Shown here: positions 19,249 through 28,127 of the stretch, piece after piece
Position numbering within the stretch: the stretch's first letter is position 1
How the letters are laid out: every line of letters starts with the position of its first letter
Origin: Pseudidiomarina insulisalsae
GTDB taxonomy: Bacteria; Pseudomonadota; Gammaproteobacteria; Enterobacterales; Alteromonadaceae
Assembly (NCBI RefSeq): GCF_003987065.1
Contig: NZ_PIPY01000005.1
Span: 124,001-188,000, forward strand
Reading direction: 5' to 3'
DNA: 64,000 nt
Notes under the pieces: model-generated
Told to the model about the DNA's origin: nothing
What the model saw: only the letters and a program-made list of their open reading frames with translations
Databases searched by the model: none
Program-made: the position numbers and the translations under genes

Positions 19249-19986
19249 CTACAGCGTAAATCGCGCATAAAGCGGGTTGTGATCCGACACCGTACTGGTG
19301 TCGATCGCTGATGCTTCCTGAAGCGAAAGGTCGCGGTAGAAAATAAAGTCGAGCGGGTGTTGCCGGTAGGTTTTGATATGATGCGGGTCAACCATAATGG
19401 CTTGTCGGAGCCCCACGTTGCGACAAAATTGCATTAAGTGCAAGCGGCGCTGACGACTCCACACATTAAAATCGCCAGCTACAATGAGTGGCCCTTTGTG
19501 CTCCAATAACTCTTCTTTGATAATTTCAATTTCCCGAAAAAATTGCTTAGCACGAACAAAGTTGACTGCGTGTACATTGGCTACCAGTAATGAGTCGCCG
19601 TCGGCCAGAGAGTGATACGAGAGCATGTAACTTTTATGGGTGGCGAACATTCCTTCGCGCTTTTTGCTAAGTCGTGGTTGAGCGCTTGAAAAAGCGTACT
19701 GGCTTGCGGTGAGCACACCATAAATAAAGCGGCGGGTTTGCATATTCGGCGCCACAGCATAAGACCAGTGAGGAATTTGCCAGTTACCTTTCGTACTAAG
19801 CTTCGCCTCCTGGAGTAATAAAAATAAACTAGGGAAATCCTCTAAGATGCGTGCCAGAGCAAGCTGAAATCGAATTGTCTCGGTAAGCTTCTGAGTATTC
19901 CAGCATAGCACGCCAAATTCTTCACCATGAACAATAGGTTGCTCATGTATGAACTGCTGAGGAACTACGACCTTAGGTTTAAGCAC
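19249..19986 (-). CDS. Endonuclease/exonuclease/phosphatase (EEP) family protein
   Basis: A 245-residue cytosolic hydrolase of the DNase I-like fold. The metal and catalytic motifs are in order: VLCWNTQK (Asn), LLLQEAK (Glu), NVHAVNF (His), VAGDFNVWS (Asp, Asn) and the C-terminal SDHNPLYARF (Asp-His). This resembles E. coli YafD-type proteins. The start appears to be a GTG at 19986 with a purine-rich stretch very close upstream, so the exact N-terminus is uncertain; the conserved domain begins near residue 25. It is transcribed alone, leftwards. The substrate (DNA, RNA or phospholipid) cannot be decided. Confidence 0.8.
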   Translation of the reverse strand: MLKPKVVVPQQFIHEQPIVHGEEFGVLCWNTQKLTETIRFQLALARILEDFPSLFLLLQEAKLSTKGNWQIPHWSYAVAPNMQTRRFIYGVLTASQYAFSSAQPRLSKKREGMFATHKSYMLSYHSLADGDSLLVANVHAVNFVRAKQFFREIEIIKEELLEHKGPLIVAGDFNVWSRQRRLHLMQFCRNVGLRQAIMVDPHHIKTYRQHPLDFIFYRDLSLQEASAIDTSTVSDHNPLYARFTL

Positions 19987-20074
19987 ATTCCCGCCTTTTA
20001 AAATCTCGCATTCTTACCACGCTACAATCTCAGGTCTTAGTTTAGTGTATAAGATGGAGTTCGGCATAGGTCAT

Positions 20075-20109
20075 AAAAAAGGGCCGAGTCATTATTCGAC
20101 TCGGCCCTT
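20075..20109 (-). terminator. Intrinsic terminator of the siderophore receptor gene
   Basis: A 12-bp perfect stem (AAGGGCCGAGTC at 20079-20090 with GACTCGGCCCTT at 20098-20109) has a 7-base loop. On the minus strand it is followed by a T-run (the A-run at 20075-20080 on the plus strand). It lies 22 bases after the receptor stop codon. Confidence 0.9.
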
Positions 20110-20130
20110 GTAAGCTACTGCATAGGTGGG

Positions 20131-22227
20131 TTAAAACGTTCCGATTAAAGAGACCGTTGCGTTGAACGGTGCACCCACAGTGGCCTGGTGAGTAGAGTGA
20201 GCGTTCGGGAAGTAAAGCTCGTCGGTCAGGTTCTCAATATTTACCTGTACCCGCATAGTGTCAGAGATTTGATAGAAAGCAGAAGCATCAATGCGTGTGT
20301 AACTTGGCAAGGTTGCGGAATTACTGTTGTTGATAAAGCTTTCATCTTGATAGGTGGCACCTAGCCCGAGGCCGAAGCTCTCGCTAACTTGGTAGGTGTT
20401 CCAAACCGAGAAAGTGCTCTCAGGCAATTCACGCGGTGTTCGGCCAGTTGGACCCATACGGCTCATGATCTCGCCATCCAGGTTGCTGTAGTTGGCCGTG
20501 AACTGCCAATCGCGAGTAAGTTCACCTTTAAACTGAAGCTCGAAACCGCTAATTTCGGAGTCGATGACGTCCAGCGTCGACGGGTCGTTATCCGCGACCT
20601 GAGGCGAGCTTTGTTCGTTTTCAAAAACCGCTGCCGTGAAACTCATACGCGGCGCTAAGTCCCATTTCACGCCAATTTCGCGGTTACTAAATGTATTGGG
20701 GTCAAGCTTGTCTTTCTCGTCATTAATATCCGTATACTGTTCACCACTGCGCGGCAAAAATGAACGGCTGTAGCTTGCATACAGTGAGATATTTTCCATC
20801 GGCTTATAAATGATTCCAGCCCGCGGAGAAACTTCACTGTCGGTGCGGCTACGGGTTTCTAATACTGCTGGATCGGCGTTATAAACTTCAATATCGAACT
20901 GATCAAAGCGTGCTCCAAGTACGAGGTCAAAGTGCTCAGACAGCGCGATTTCATCTTGAATATAAAGCGAGAAAACTTTTAAGTTGACGCGCGTGTCATC
21001 ATTTAAATCGCTGAAGCTAACGGTAAAGTCATCACCGCTCGCATTTACACCGGTCATTCCGTTCAGGGCGATTGGGCGCTGAACTGTAAATAATTCGCGG
21101 TCGGAACCAGTGGTGCTGAATACTGGGTTGAAACGATTCTGATCAGAATCCGTAGAAATAAATTCTGTCCCTACAATAAGGGTATGGCCGATACTGCCGG
21201 TCTCAAATTCGCCAACAATGTTACCTGAGAGGATCAAGTTATCGCGAACGGTCGCATCAATGTAGCCGTCGAGTTCTACGACGTTGTTCTCAGGGTCGTA
21301 ATCGCTCGCATAAAAGTTTGAATAGACCTTGTCATAATCGCCATAGAAGGCACTGAAATTACCCTTCACCGAATCGCTAAACTTATGTTCTGCTGCGGCA
21401 CGGAAAATGTATGCTTCAAGGTCGGTATAGTTGTTTTCCGGATCGGCAAATACGATATCTTCAAAGGCTTCAACCGGGCGTCCATCGTTACCTGTCGGAA
21501 TACCGCGGTCGATAAAGCGGTGATGATTTACATACTCATAAGAAACGTCAAGGGTGGTTTCATCGCTTAGTTCAAAGCGCGCGGTAGGGTTGAATCCGTA
21601 ACGCTCACCGTCGTAAAAATCGCGATGACCTTCGAGGCGTTCGTACATTGCGTTAATGCGAACCGCTGAGTTTGGGCTGGTCGTGACGTTCGTGTCGATG
21701 GCGGTATTCAAGCCACCAAAAGAATTAAATGACGCTGTATAATCGGTAAACTCACCGCCAATGTCGGCTTTTTTCGAGACTCGATTTAAGATACCGCCGG
21801 TGCCGCCACGACCAAACAATAAAGCATTCGGGCCGCGCAGAATTTCTACCTGTTCAATGTTGTAGAGCGGACGATAGTACTGTACATCGTCACGGTTGCC
21901 ATCAAGGTAAAAGTCGGCGGTGGAGCGAACGCCACGGAAGACTACCGCGTCGCGATGGCCTTCACCCTGAGAGGTGTTTACACCTGGCGTGTAGTCAATA
22001 ATCTCACCGACACTGGTGAAACCGCGCGCAGTAATCTCTTCTGCGGTAACAATTGTGAGACTTTGTGGCACATCAATAATTGGAGTAGGAGTCTTCACTG
22101 AGTTCGACTCACTTACCGATAAATGTTGGCCCTTTACCTCGATTCGCTCAATTTTTTCATCGTTCTGAGCAATTGCTGTTTGGCTTAATAAGATCGCTGC
22201 GGCGATGGTCGTAAGTCGGAATTTCAC
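20131..22227 (-). CDS. TonB-dependent siderophore receptor
   Basis: Outer-membrane gated channel that imports a ferric siderophore with energy from TonB. A signal peptide (KFRLTTIAAAILLS ... AIA-Q) is followed by a plug domain with IVTAEEITARGFTSVGEIIDYTPGV and VEILRGPNALLFGRGGTGGILN, then a 22-strand barrel ending in an aromatic residue (VSLIGTF). The GTG at 22227 is chosen as start because GGAG sits nine bases before it; an ATG at 22242 would add five residues with no ribosome site. The plug is of the FhuE/FepA-like siderophore type. A Fur-like site lies upstream and a strong terminator downstream. The exact ligand is unknown. Confidence 0.9.
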   Translation of the reverse strand: MKFRLTTIAAAILLSQTAIAQNDEKIERIEVKGQHLSVSESNSVKTPTPIIDVPQSLTIVTAEEITARGFTSVGEIIDYTPGVNTSQGEGHRDAVVFRGVRSTADFYLDGNRDDVQYYRPLYNIEQVEILRGPNALLFGRGGTGGILNRVSKKADIGGEFTDYTASFNSFGGLNTAIDTNVTTSPNSAVRINAMYERLEGHRDFYDGERYGFNPTARFELSDETTLDVSYEYVNHHRFIDRGIPTGNDGRPVEAFEDIVFADPENNYTDLEAYIFRAAAEHKFSDSVKGNFSAFYGDYDKVYSNFYASDYDPENNVVELDGYIDATVRDNLILSGNIVGEFETGSIGHTLIVGTEFISTDSDQNRFNPVFSTTGSDRELFTVQRPIALNGMTGVNASGDDFTVSFSDLNDDTRVNLKVFSLYIQDEIALSEHFDLVLGARFDQFDIEVYNADPAVLETRSRTDSEVSPRAGIIYKPMENISLYASYSRSFLPRSGEQYTDINDEKDKLDPNTFSNREIGVKWDLAPRMSFTAAVFENEQSSPQVADNDPSTLDVIDSEISGFELQFKGELTRDWQFTANYSNLDGEIMSRMGPTGRTPRELPESTFSVWNTYQVSESFGLGLGATYQDESFINNSNSATLPSYTRIDASAFYQISDTMRVQVNIENLTDELYFPNAHSTHQATVGAPFNATVSLIGTF

Positions 22228-22242
22228 GTTGTGGATCTCCAT

Positions 22243-22637
22243 GTGTACCGAATTAAAGTTTTTTTGGGAGCTTCTGTTCAGAGTCGTACAGCAAACTAAC
22301 TCTTACTGAATCGAGACGTATGGTAATGCGAATCATTCGTATATGCAATCGTTTGTCGTAAAAACACTGCAACTCGACGCAGCGTGCCATTTGACTTACT
22401 GACATAAAAGAACGCATCGAAAAGTCGTTATTTTCAGGTGCAAGAAAGCACGCCTAATGGATACTTCATAATGAAGCATCGGGAAGGAGGCGCGAGCCAT
22501 TTATGGCTCTCGATCTTCGAATCTGCGGCCTATGCTTCCAGAGGGCAGCCAAGGGGACGGTAGTAAATTTTTGAGGCTAGTTCGGTAAGGTTTTAACGTT
22601 TTTTGCTTGATTTTAGAACAGCGGGTACTGGGAAGAT
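22243..22637. other. Intergenic region between siderophore receptor and IS remnant
   Basis: About 395 bases without a gene. The left part holds the receptor promoter and Fur-like site. A 7-bp tight hairpin (GAGCCAT at 22494-22500, ATGGCTC at 22503-22509) lies in the middle without a T-run. I see no other coding or regulatory signal; the right part may be IS-derived but I could not identify an inverted end. Confidence 0.5.
22320..22348 (-). promoter_or_regulatory. Siderophore receptor promoter with Fur-like site
   Basis: On the minus strand TTGCAT (22348-22343) and TACCAT (22325-22320) are 17 bases apart. Between them is the near-palindrome TGCGAATCATTCGTA (22327-22341), which matches the Fur 7-1-7 consensus at about 10 of 14 positions. 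It shares the TGCGAAT half with the fbpA Fur box. The position over the spacer suits repression. Confidence 0.65.
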
Positions 22638-23302
22638 TTGGTAAAATTACTAAAACCCGCTGGACGTATTAAGTTTAAAGGGTATTCGTTTAATCACAAA
22701 CGTATTTATAGGGTGTACTGCCGCATGGGATTGAACCTAAAGCGTCGCGTGGAGCGAGTGCTACCTAAACGCCAAGCACAGCCGTTAGAAGTCACTGACC
22801 AGTCTAATCACCAGTGGGCGCTCGACTTTATGCATGACACTCTTTATTGCGGTAAGCGTTACCGGACATTAAACGTGCTTGATGAAGGCACACGAGAATG
22901 CTTGGCGATTGAAGTAGATACATCGTTGCCAACAGAGCGGGTTGTTCGCACGCGAGAACAGTTGAAGACAGAGCGAGGGCTACCGATGCAACTTCGAGTT
23001 GATAACGGGCCAGAGCTAATATCAGCGCGCTTAACTGACTTGTGCGAAGAGCATATATTGAACTCGTTTATATCCGACCCGGAAAGCCACAACAAGGTGG
23101 CTTCGTTGAGCGATTTAACGGCTCGTTCCGGCGTGAGTTTTTGAATGCATATTTGTTCGAATTACTCACTCAAGTCCGAGAAATGGCTTAGTCCTGGCGG
23201 TTGGGTTATAACGGAGAAAGAACCCATGAAAGCCTCGGCAATTTACCGCCAGTGGCTTACCGGCAAAAACTGGAAAGCTTTAGTTTAGAGCTGTGTCATT
23301 AA
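22638..23302 (+). pseudogene. Decayed IS3-family transposase (OrfB remnant)
   Basis: Remnant of a DDE transposase. Recognisable blocks are NHKRIYRVYCRMGLNLKRR, HQWALDFMHD (first Asp), LRVDNGPEL (second Asp), and in another frame GGFVERFNGSFRREFLN (Glu) and ERTHESLGNLPPVAYR. The N-terminal part of OrfB and the whole of OrfA are missing. A single-base loss near 23081 (a GGG run reduced to GG before AAAGCC) breaks the frame, and there is an in-frame TAG after REMA near 23190. The last recognisable codons end at the TAA at 23300-23302. It is a different lineage from the intact element at 26610. Not functional. Confidence 0.88.
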
Positions 23303-23592
23303 TGGGGAAGTGGACAAAACTACTCCGATTTTTTCGGGACTTTCTCTTACTAAGATAATGGTTTGTGAAAAAATAAAAATAAGTCAAGGTTGATGTTCCT
23401 GAAGCTAACCTAAGATATTAGCTTTACAACTTCATCATTGCGCGCTGTTAAAAAACATTGAAGCTCCATTGAAAGCATGGTACTCATTATTTGTGCGGTT
23501 TCTAGGCTATGCCGCACTAGAAAGTTATTTATGGTTACATTTAGTTGTGATTATACAACTTAAAAATAATTAGAAACACAGGGAGTTTGACC
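23303..23592 (+). other. AT-rich leader upstream of the 978-residue receptor
   Basis: About 290 bases, distinctly AT-rich. It probably contains the promoter of the receptor gene; TATACA near 23551 is a possible -10 but no convincing -35 pairs with it. No Fur, Zur or other operator could be recognised. Confidence 0.4.
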
Positions 23593-26529
23593 ATGCAAAA
23601 ACAGTCGTTATTGAGTCGTTCAATTAGAACGATTCTCTTCGCTGGTGTTAGCTCAGCATTTTTCGCTGTGCCTGCATTCGCGCAAGATCAACAACAAGAA
23701 AGTGCAGACGAGCTAGAGCTTGTAGAAGAACGCATTCAAAAGGAAGGCATAGACGATAAGGAAGCTGCGGAGCGCATCCAGGTTACCGGTTCGCGGATTG
23801 CTCGTCCTGAACTGTCGCAAGCGACTCCAATATTGGTGATTGGAGAAGATGAGATTGAGCGCGCTGGCACACCCGATCTAGGCTCGATATTAGCAGAATT
23901 ACCAGCAATTGGTGCTACCGATACGGTGATTGGTAACCGTGGTTCGAATTTTAGCGCCGGTGTGAGTTCTGCTGACTTACGTCGCCTGGGTGCAGCTCGT
24001 ACCCTTGTATTAGTTAACGGCAAACGTCACGTGGCAGGCCAGCCGGGCTCTTCGCAGGTTGACTTGTCCAGCATTCCGTCAAGTTTGATTCAGCGTGTTG
24101 AAGTTGTTACTGGCGGTGCCTCTGCTATTTATGGTTCTGACGCCGTATCAGGCGTTGTGAACGTTATTTTGAAAGACAATTACGAAGGCTTGGAACTGAG
24201 TGCAACGGGCTCAACTTCAACTGAAGGAGTTGGTGCTGGATCACACCAGTTCACCATTCTTGGTGGTGGTGATTTCATGAACGGTCGCGGTAACGCAACT
24301 TTCTTCATGACACAGACCCGTTTGGAAGAAACCCTTGAAAATGACATTCGCCAGTTTGAACGCTGGGGTACAGTTTTAAACCCCGATAACACCGGTCGCT
24401 TGGATGGTATACCAGATCGGTTGTTTGTCAGGAACGTGGGTTCAGAAATGATTAACCGATTCGGTGTGATTAATCCGTTTGGTAGTGGCACGCGTTATAC
24501 GTTTGGTGCCAATGGTGACCCTATTCTTCAACAGAACCGAGATCTTACCAATAGCTTTGCGTTTGGTAACTTCCCAGGCGGTTGCGATACCTGTTTCTTC
24601 GGTCAGGATTATGTCAACTACCAGCCGGAATTGCGTCGTGAAACCATTGGATCAACTTTTAATTTCAGCCTCACCGATTCAGCCGAGCTATATGGTGACT
24701 TCAAGTATTCCCGCGCAGATATTTCACAGCAGTTCCAGCCATCATTCCGTTTCGGTAACATCTTCATTGATGTAGCAAATAATGCATTTCTCGATGAAGG
24801 TTTACGGCAGGAGTTGCTAGCCAACGGCCAATCATTCGTCCGTATGGCGAAATTTTTTGATGAATGGGGCAACCGTTCGGCGGATAATGAGCGTCAAACC
24901 TTCCGCGTTGTCTCAGGTGTGAAAGGTGACGTCGGTATTGGTTCTTCCGTAGTGGACTACGATCTATATTACTCATATGGTGAAACCTCGAACGTTCGTA
25001 ACACACTGAACTCCATTATTCCCGGCAATTTTGCAGCAGCGGTTAATTCAGTAATTGATCCTACAACCGGTGAGGCCGTTTGTGCTGATCCGTCGCAAGC
25101 TAGTGTAAATCCAGAGGACTGCGTAGCGTATAATCCCTTCGGGTTCCGTCAGGCGTCTCAGGAAGCTATCGACTATGTTTCAGCTGACGTTACCCGCACT
25201 GACACTATCACACAGGAGTACGTCGGGGCGTCTTTCGTAACAGATTCTCGCGGTTTAGTGGAGCTACCGGGAGGCTATATCGGCGTTGCGTTTGGCTTTG
25301 AATACCGTGAAGAAACGTCTGAAACTATTACAGATGAGTTCACTCGTCGCGGCTTGACAGCTAACGCAGCAACTCCAAATGAATTCGGGAGCTATGACGT
25401 AAGTGAAGCTTTCGTCGAGGTTAATTTACCAATTCTTGCTGATGTTGCATTTGCTAAAGAATTAAGCGTAGATGCCGCGTTCCGTAAGGCTGACTACTCT
25501 CATGCTGGTAGTGTAGATGCGTGGAAAGTTGGTGCTATATATAGTCCATTTGAAGACATTCGCTTCCGTGGTACCGTGGGGAAAGCGGTGCGGGCGCCAA
25601 ATATTGCTGAAGCTTTTAGTCCTAGATCACCAGGGTTTGCACAAGTATCGGACCCATGTGACGCAGACAACATCAACCAGAACCCAAACCGCGCGGCAAA
25701 CTGTGCAGCCCTGGGGGTCCCTGAAGGCTTCCAAGCAAATGATAATGTTAGTATTCAGCTGATTTCAGGTGGTAACCCTGATTTGGATCCGGAGGAATCA
25801 GACTCCATAACGCTTGGTATGGTTTATACACCGTCGTATATCGAAAATTTCTCAGTTACAGTGGATTTGTATGACATTGAGATTTCAGATGCTATTACCT
25901 TTATTCAAGCGCAAACTGTGGTTAACAACTGTGTAGATGCTGTAGGTGGCCCGTCTGATACCTTCTGTGACCAAGTTAGTCGTGATCCTTCGACCAATGA
26001 TATTACGTTGGTGGAATCTGGGTATCTGAATGCTTCGGGATTGAACACCAGAGGTGTTGAAGTTGATATTAATTACTGGACCGATTTGGCGCGCTTTGAT
26101 CTTCCGGGTAGACTGCAAACCAACCTGTTCATTAACCACTTGCTCGAGCTGGAGTTTTTCGAATTTCAAACCCAGCCTGATTTAAATAATGATGAACGTG
26201 GTGAAGTTGGTGACCCTGAATGGCAGGCCCGCTTCTCTTTGACTTACCGGTTAGACGATTTGCGAGCTAACTGGTCAGCTCGTTATATCGATCGTTCCGC
26301 ATTATTTGATGTAACGGAAAGGTTAGAGGCATATGAAAACGTATCACCTAACTATGTTGGTTCTATCGTAACTCATGACTTGTCAGCGGATTATCACATT
26401 AGCGACAACTTTAGCATTAATGCTGGTATCCGTAACGTATTCGACCAAACTCCTCCCGGATATGTTGGCAATCCGTTATATGACCTGGTTGGCCGTCGCT
26501 TCTTCGCCGGTATAAAATACATGTTTTAA
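23593..26529 (+). CDS. Large TonB-dependent receptor, substrate unknown
   Basis: Outer-membrane receptor of 978 residues. It has a signal peptide ending AVPAFAQ, an acidic N-terminal stretch (residues 30-55), the plug with IQVTGSRIARPELSQATPILVI, LVLVNGKRHV and VEVVTGGASAIYGSDAVSGVVN, then a long barrel ending RRFFAGIKYMF. Pairs of cysteines in the extracellular part (GGCDTC, CADPS ... PEDC, CDADN ... ANC, NNC ... TFC) suggest loop disulfides. This architecture is common in Alteromonadales and Xanthomonadales for peptides, glycans or other organic ligands. ATG at 23593 has GGGAG in front; an in-frame TTG at 23587 is less likely. It is flanked by IS sequences, slightly poorer in GC than its surroundings, and has no operon partner. 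Confidence 0.88.
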   Translation: MQKQSLLSRSIRTILFAGVSSAFFAVPAFAQDQQQESADELELVEERIQKEGIDDKEAAERIQVTGSRIARPELSQATPILVIGEDEIERAGTPDLGSILAELPAIGATDTVIGNRGSNFSAGVSSADLRRLGAARTLVLVNGKRHVAGQPGSSQVDLSSIPSSLIQRVEVVTGGASAIYGSDAVSGVVNVILKDNYEGLELSATGSTSTEGVGAGSHQFTILGGGDFMNGRGNATFFMTQTRLEETLENDIRQFERWGTVLNPDNTGRLDGIPDRLFVRNVGSEMINRFGVINPFGSGTRYTFGANGDPILQQNRDLTNSFAFGNFPGGCDTCFFGQDYVNYQPELRRETIGSTFNFSLTDSAELYGDFKYSRADISQQFQPSFRFGNIFIDVANNAFLDEGLRQELLANGQSFVRMAKFFDEWGNRSADNERQTFRVVSGVKGDVGIGSSVVDYDLYYSYGETSNVRNTLNSIIPGNFAAAVNSVIDPTTGEAVCADPSQASVNPEDCVAYNPFGFRQASQEAIDYVSADVTRTDTITQEYVGASFVTDSRGLVELPGGYIGVAFGFEYREETSETITDEFTRRGLTANAATPNEFGSYDVSEAFVEVNLPILADVAFAKELSVDAAFRKADYSHAGSVDAWKVGAIYSPFEDIRFRGTVGKAVRAPNIAEAFSPRSPGFAQVSDPCDADNINQNPNRAANCAALGVPEGFQANDNVSIQLISGGNPDLDPEESDSITLGMVYTPSYIENFSVTVDLYDIEISDAITFIQAQTVVNNCVDAVGGPSDTFCDQVSRDPSTNDITLVESGYLNASGLNTRGVEVDINYWTDLARFDLPGRLQTNLFINHLLELEFFEFQTQPDLNNDERGEVGDPEWQARFSLTYRLDDLRANWSARYIDRSALFDVTERLEAYENVSPNYVGSIVTHDLSADYHISDNFSINAGIRNVFDQTPPGYVGNPLYDLVGRRFFAGIKYMF

Positions 26530-26553
26530 GAAAGTGATTCCCTGGAAAGTATA

Positions 26554-26580
26554 AAGCCCTCTTCGCGAGGGCTTTTTTTT
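26554..26580 (+). terminator. Intrinsic terminator after the large receptor
   Basis: An 8-bp stem AAGCCCTC (26554-26561) / GAGGGCTT (26567-26574) has a TTCGC loop and is followed by a T-run. It sits 25 bases after the receptor stop and just left of the IS insertion site. Confidence 0.92.
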
Positions 26581-26605
26581 AATTCTTTCACACGGTGCGA
26601 CGCAG

Positions 26606-26609
26606 AAGG
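26606..26609. repeat. Target site duplication AAGG, left copy
   Basis: AAGG directly abuts the TGACG end of the IS; the matching copy is at 27874-27877 on the other side. Confidence 0.8.
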
Positions 26610-26708
26610 TGACGTCTCCCCCAAGAATAGAACCATGACATCGATGAGATTTCCATAAAATTGACAGGCCCCGATTATTAGAGCCACTCGAGGAATGAAT
26701 TGAGCTGT

Positions 26709-27539
26709 TCAATTTTCAATGGATGCCACGAACTGCAAGGGTGGCAGGTTATTTAAAGCCCGGTGAGGTCGACTCTTGTTATAGTCATCCCGCCAAGCTT
26801 CGATTTTTAATTTAGCATCGGTTAGCGATTCGAACCAGTGACAGTTAAGGCATTCATCACGAAAGCTGCCGTTCAGTGACTCGATATAGGCATTGTCGGT
26901 TGGCTTACCAGGACGCGAGAACGCTAGCGTTACCTTGTTGGTATACGCCCAAAGGTCGGTCATTTGTCCTGCAAATTCGCTGCCATTATCGCAATGAATA
27001 CGGTTTGGTGCGCCTCGTTCTCGACAAAGTCGCGTTAATGTCGCGACCACATTCTCGGAACGTAAACGAGCGCCAATATCAGCTGCTAAACACTCCCGTG
27101 TAAAGGTATCAACAACTGTCAGAATACGAAACTTGTTCCCGGTAGAAAGCTGGTCGGCAACGAAGTCCATCGCCCAAGCCTCATTCGGTCTTGTACTTGG
27201 CACATAATCACGTTTTCGATGTGCCCCACTAACGTTGCGCCGCGGCCGTTTTGGGCGTAACTGAAGACCTTCTAGACAGTACAGGCGATGAACACGTTTT
27301 TTATTCACGTGAATACCTTTGCGTTTTAACATCACATGAATACGCTTGTAACCGTATCGCACGCGGGCTCTGGCTATCGCTACAATCTTCTGGCGAAGTG
27401 CTTCCTGTGGCTCTGAACGTGGCTTGTAACGACAGGCCGTACGGCTTAGACCTGTTAACGCACATGCTCTTCGTTCACTGATACTGTAAAGACTCATTAA
27501 ATGGCGCACCGCCTTACGACGCTGCGGTACGCTCACCAC
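26709..27539 (-). CDS. IS3-family transposase OrfB
   Basis: Catalytic DDE integrase-like domain of the transposase, 276 residues. An N-terminal HTH_21-like region (RVRYGYKRIHVMLKRKGIHVNKKRVHRLY) leads to the rve core with the triad in AMDFVAD (Asp), HCDNGSEF (Asp) and YIESLNGSFRDECL (Glu). The C-terminus has the usual NKSRPHRALNNLPP. It overlaps the end of orfA by 7 bases in the -1 frame, so it is expected to be made as an OrfAB fusion by programmed frameshifting. All catalytic residues are intact. Confidence 0.95.
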   Translation of the reverse strand: MVSVPQRRKAVRHLMSLYSISERRACALTGLSRTACRYKPRSEPQEALRQKIVAIARARVRYGYKRIHVMLKRKGIHVNKKRVHRLYCLEGLQLRPKRPRRNVSGAHRKRDYVPSTRPNEAWAMDFVADQLSTGNKFRILTVVDTFTRECLAADIGARLRSENVVATLTRLCRERGAPNRIHCDNGSEFAGQMTDLWAYTNKVTLAFSRPGKPTDNAYIESLNGSFRDECLNCHWFESLTDAKLKIEAWRDDYNKSRPHRALNNLPPLQFVASIEN

Positions 27540-27799
27540 TTTCGGGTATTAAGATCTTGCAACATAACTTTATCGGGGGTTAGATCGGCAACAATCCGTT
27601 TGAGTTTCTCATTCTCTTCTCGTAGCTGCTTGAGCTCACGAACTTGGTCAGACTCAAGCCCAGAGTATTTCTTCTTCCAAGCGTAGAAAGTGCCCTCGGC
27701 AATCCCCATTTTGCGAGCGATTTCGGCAATAGACAACCCAGCTTCGTGCTGTTTGATAGCAGAAACGATCTGCTCAACAGAAAAACGTTTTGATTTCAT
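27533..27799 (-). CDS. IS3-family transposase OrfA
   Basis: DNA-binding subunit of the transposase, 88 residues. A helix-turn-helix (FSVEQIVSAIKQHEAG then SIAEIARKMGIAEGTFYAWKKKY) is followed by a leucine-zipper-like segment (VRELKQLREENEKLKRIVADL) and the DKVMLQDL motif typical of the IS407 group. It lies upstream of orfB and overlaps it, the arrangement that supports frameshift production of OrfAB. Confidence 0.95.
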   Translation of the reverse strand: MKSKRFSVEQIVSAIKQHEAGLSIAEIARKMGIAEGTFYAWKKKYSGLESDQVRELKQLREENEKLKRIVADLTPDKVMLQDLNTRKW

Positions 27800-27873
27800 G
27801 GCATGGCCCTCGTAAGGTCTTTATCATGCCCAAATTCATCGTCCTCGTGGATCTTTTTTTTGGGGGACCGTCA

Positions 27874-27877
27874 AAGG
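27874..27877. repeat. Target site duplication AAGG, right copy
   Basis: AAGG follows the CGTCA end of the IS and matches the left copy at 26606-26609. Confidence 0.8.
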
Positions 27878-28082
27878 TAATGTGTTGTTTTCATACAATA
27901 TTTACATCATAGCTACTGAGGTTGTTCCAAGGGGGAATTACAACGTGCGAGTTTAGAACCCTAATGGTAGGCTAAATAATCTGCCTGTGTAGAATATTTT
28001 GTATCAAACCATAGCATGGTGGAGACGGTCTGCAAATATGGCGTGGTATTTAATTCCTCGGAGTGAGCGGTAGAATTAAAAC

Positions 28083-28116
28083 CGCAACAGGCGGGCTGTT
28101 TAGGTCGCCTGTTGCG
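28083..28116 (-). terminator. Intrinsic terminator after yciK
   Basis: An 11-bp perfect stem, CGCAACAGGCG (28083-28093) and CGCCTGTTGCG (28106-28116), lies 11 bases beyond the yciK stop. Read on the minus strand it is followed by GTTTTAATT, a modest T-run. Confidence 0.8.
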
Positions 28117-28127
28117 AGCTCAGGAGC

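Larger units (their letters stand above)
26610..27873 (-). mobile_element. Intact IS3-family insertion sequence (IS407-like), 1264 bp
   Basis: Two overlapping ORFs in typical IS3 layout are read leftwards. The ends are imperfect inverted repeats: from the left edge TGACGTCTCCCCCAAGAA (26610 on), and from the right edge on the minus strand TGACGGTCCCCCAAAA (27873 back). The flanks carry a 4-bp direct repeat AAGG (26606-26609 and 27874-27877), the target duplication size of the IS407 group. Intact ORFs and a preserved duplication suggest a fairly recent insertion. It landed between the receptor terminator and the yciK region and disrupts no visible gene. The subgroup is inferred from OrfA motifs and the duplication size. 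Confidence 0.9.

Noticed and set aside
22494-22509. Hairpin GAGCCAT-TT-ATGGCTC as a terminator
   Set aside because: Two-base loop, no T-run on either strand and no gene ending next to it.
22638-27873. Composite transposon carrying the large TonB receptor
   Set aside because: The left transposase remnant and the right IS belong to different IS3 lineages, and the right IS has its own 4-bp duplication, so it inserted alone.
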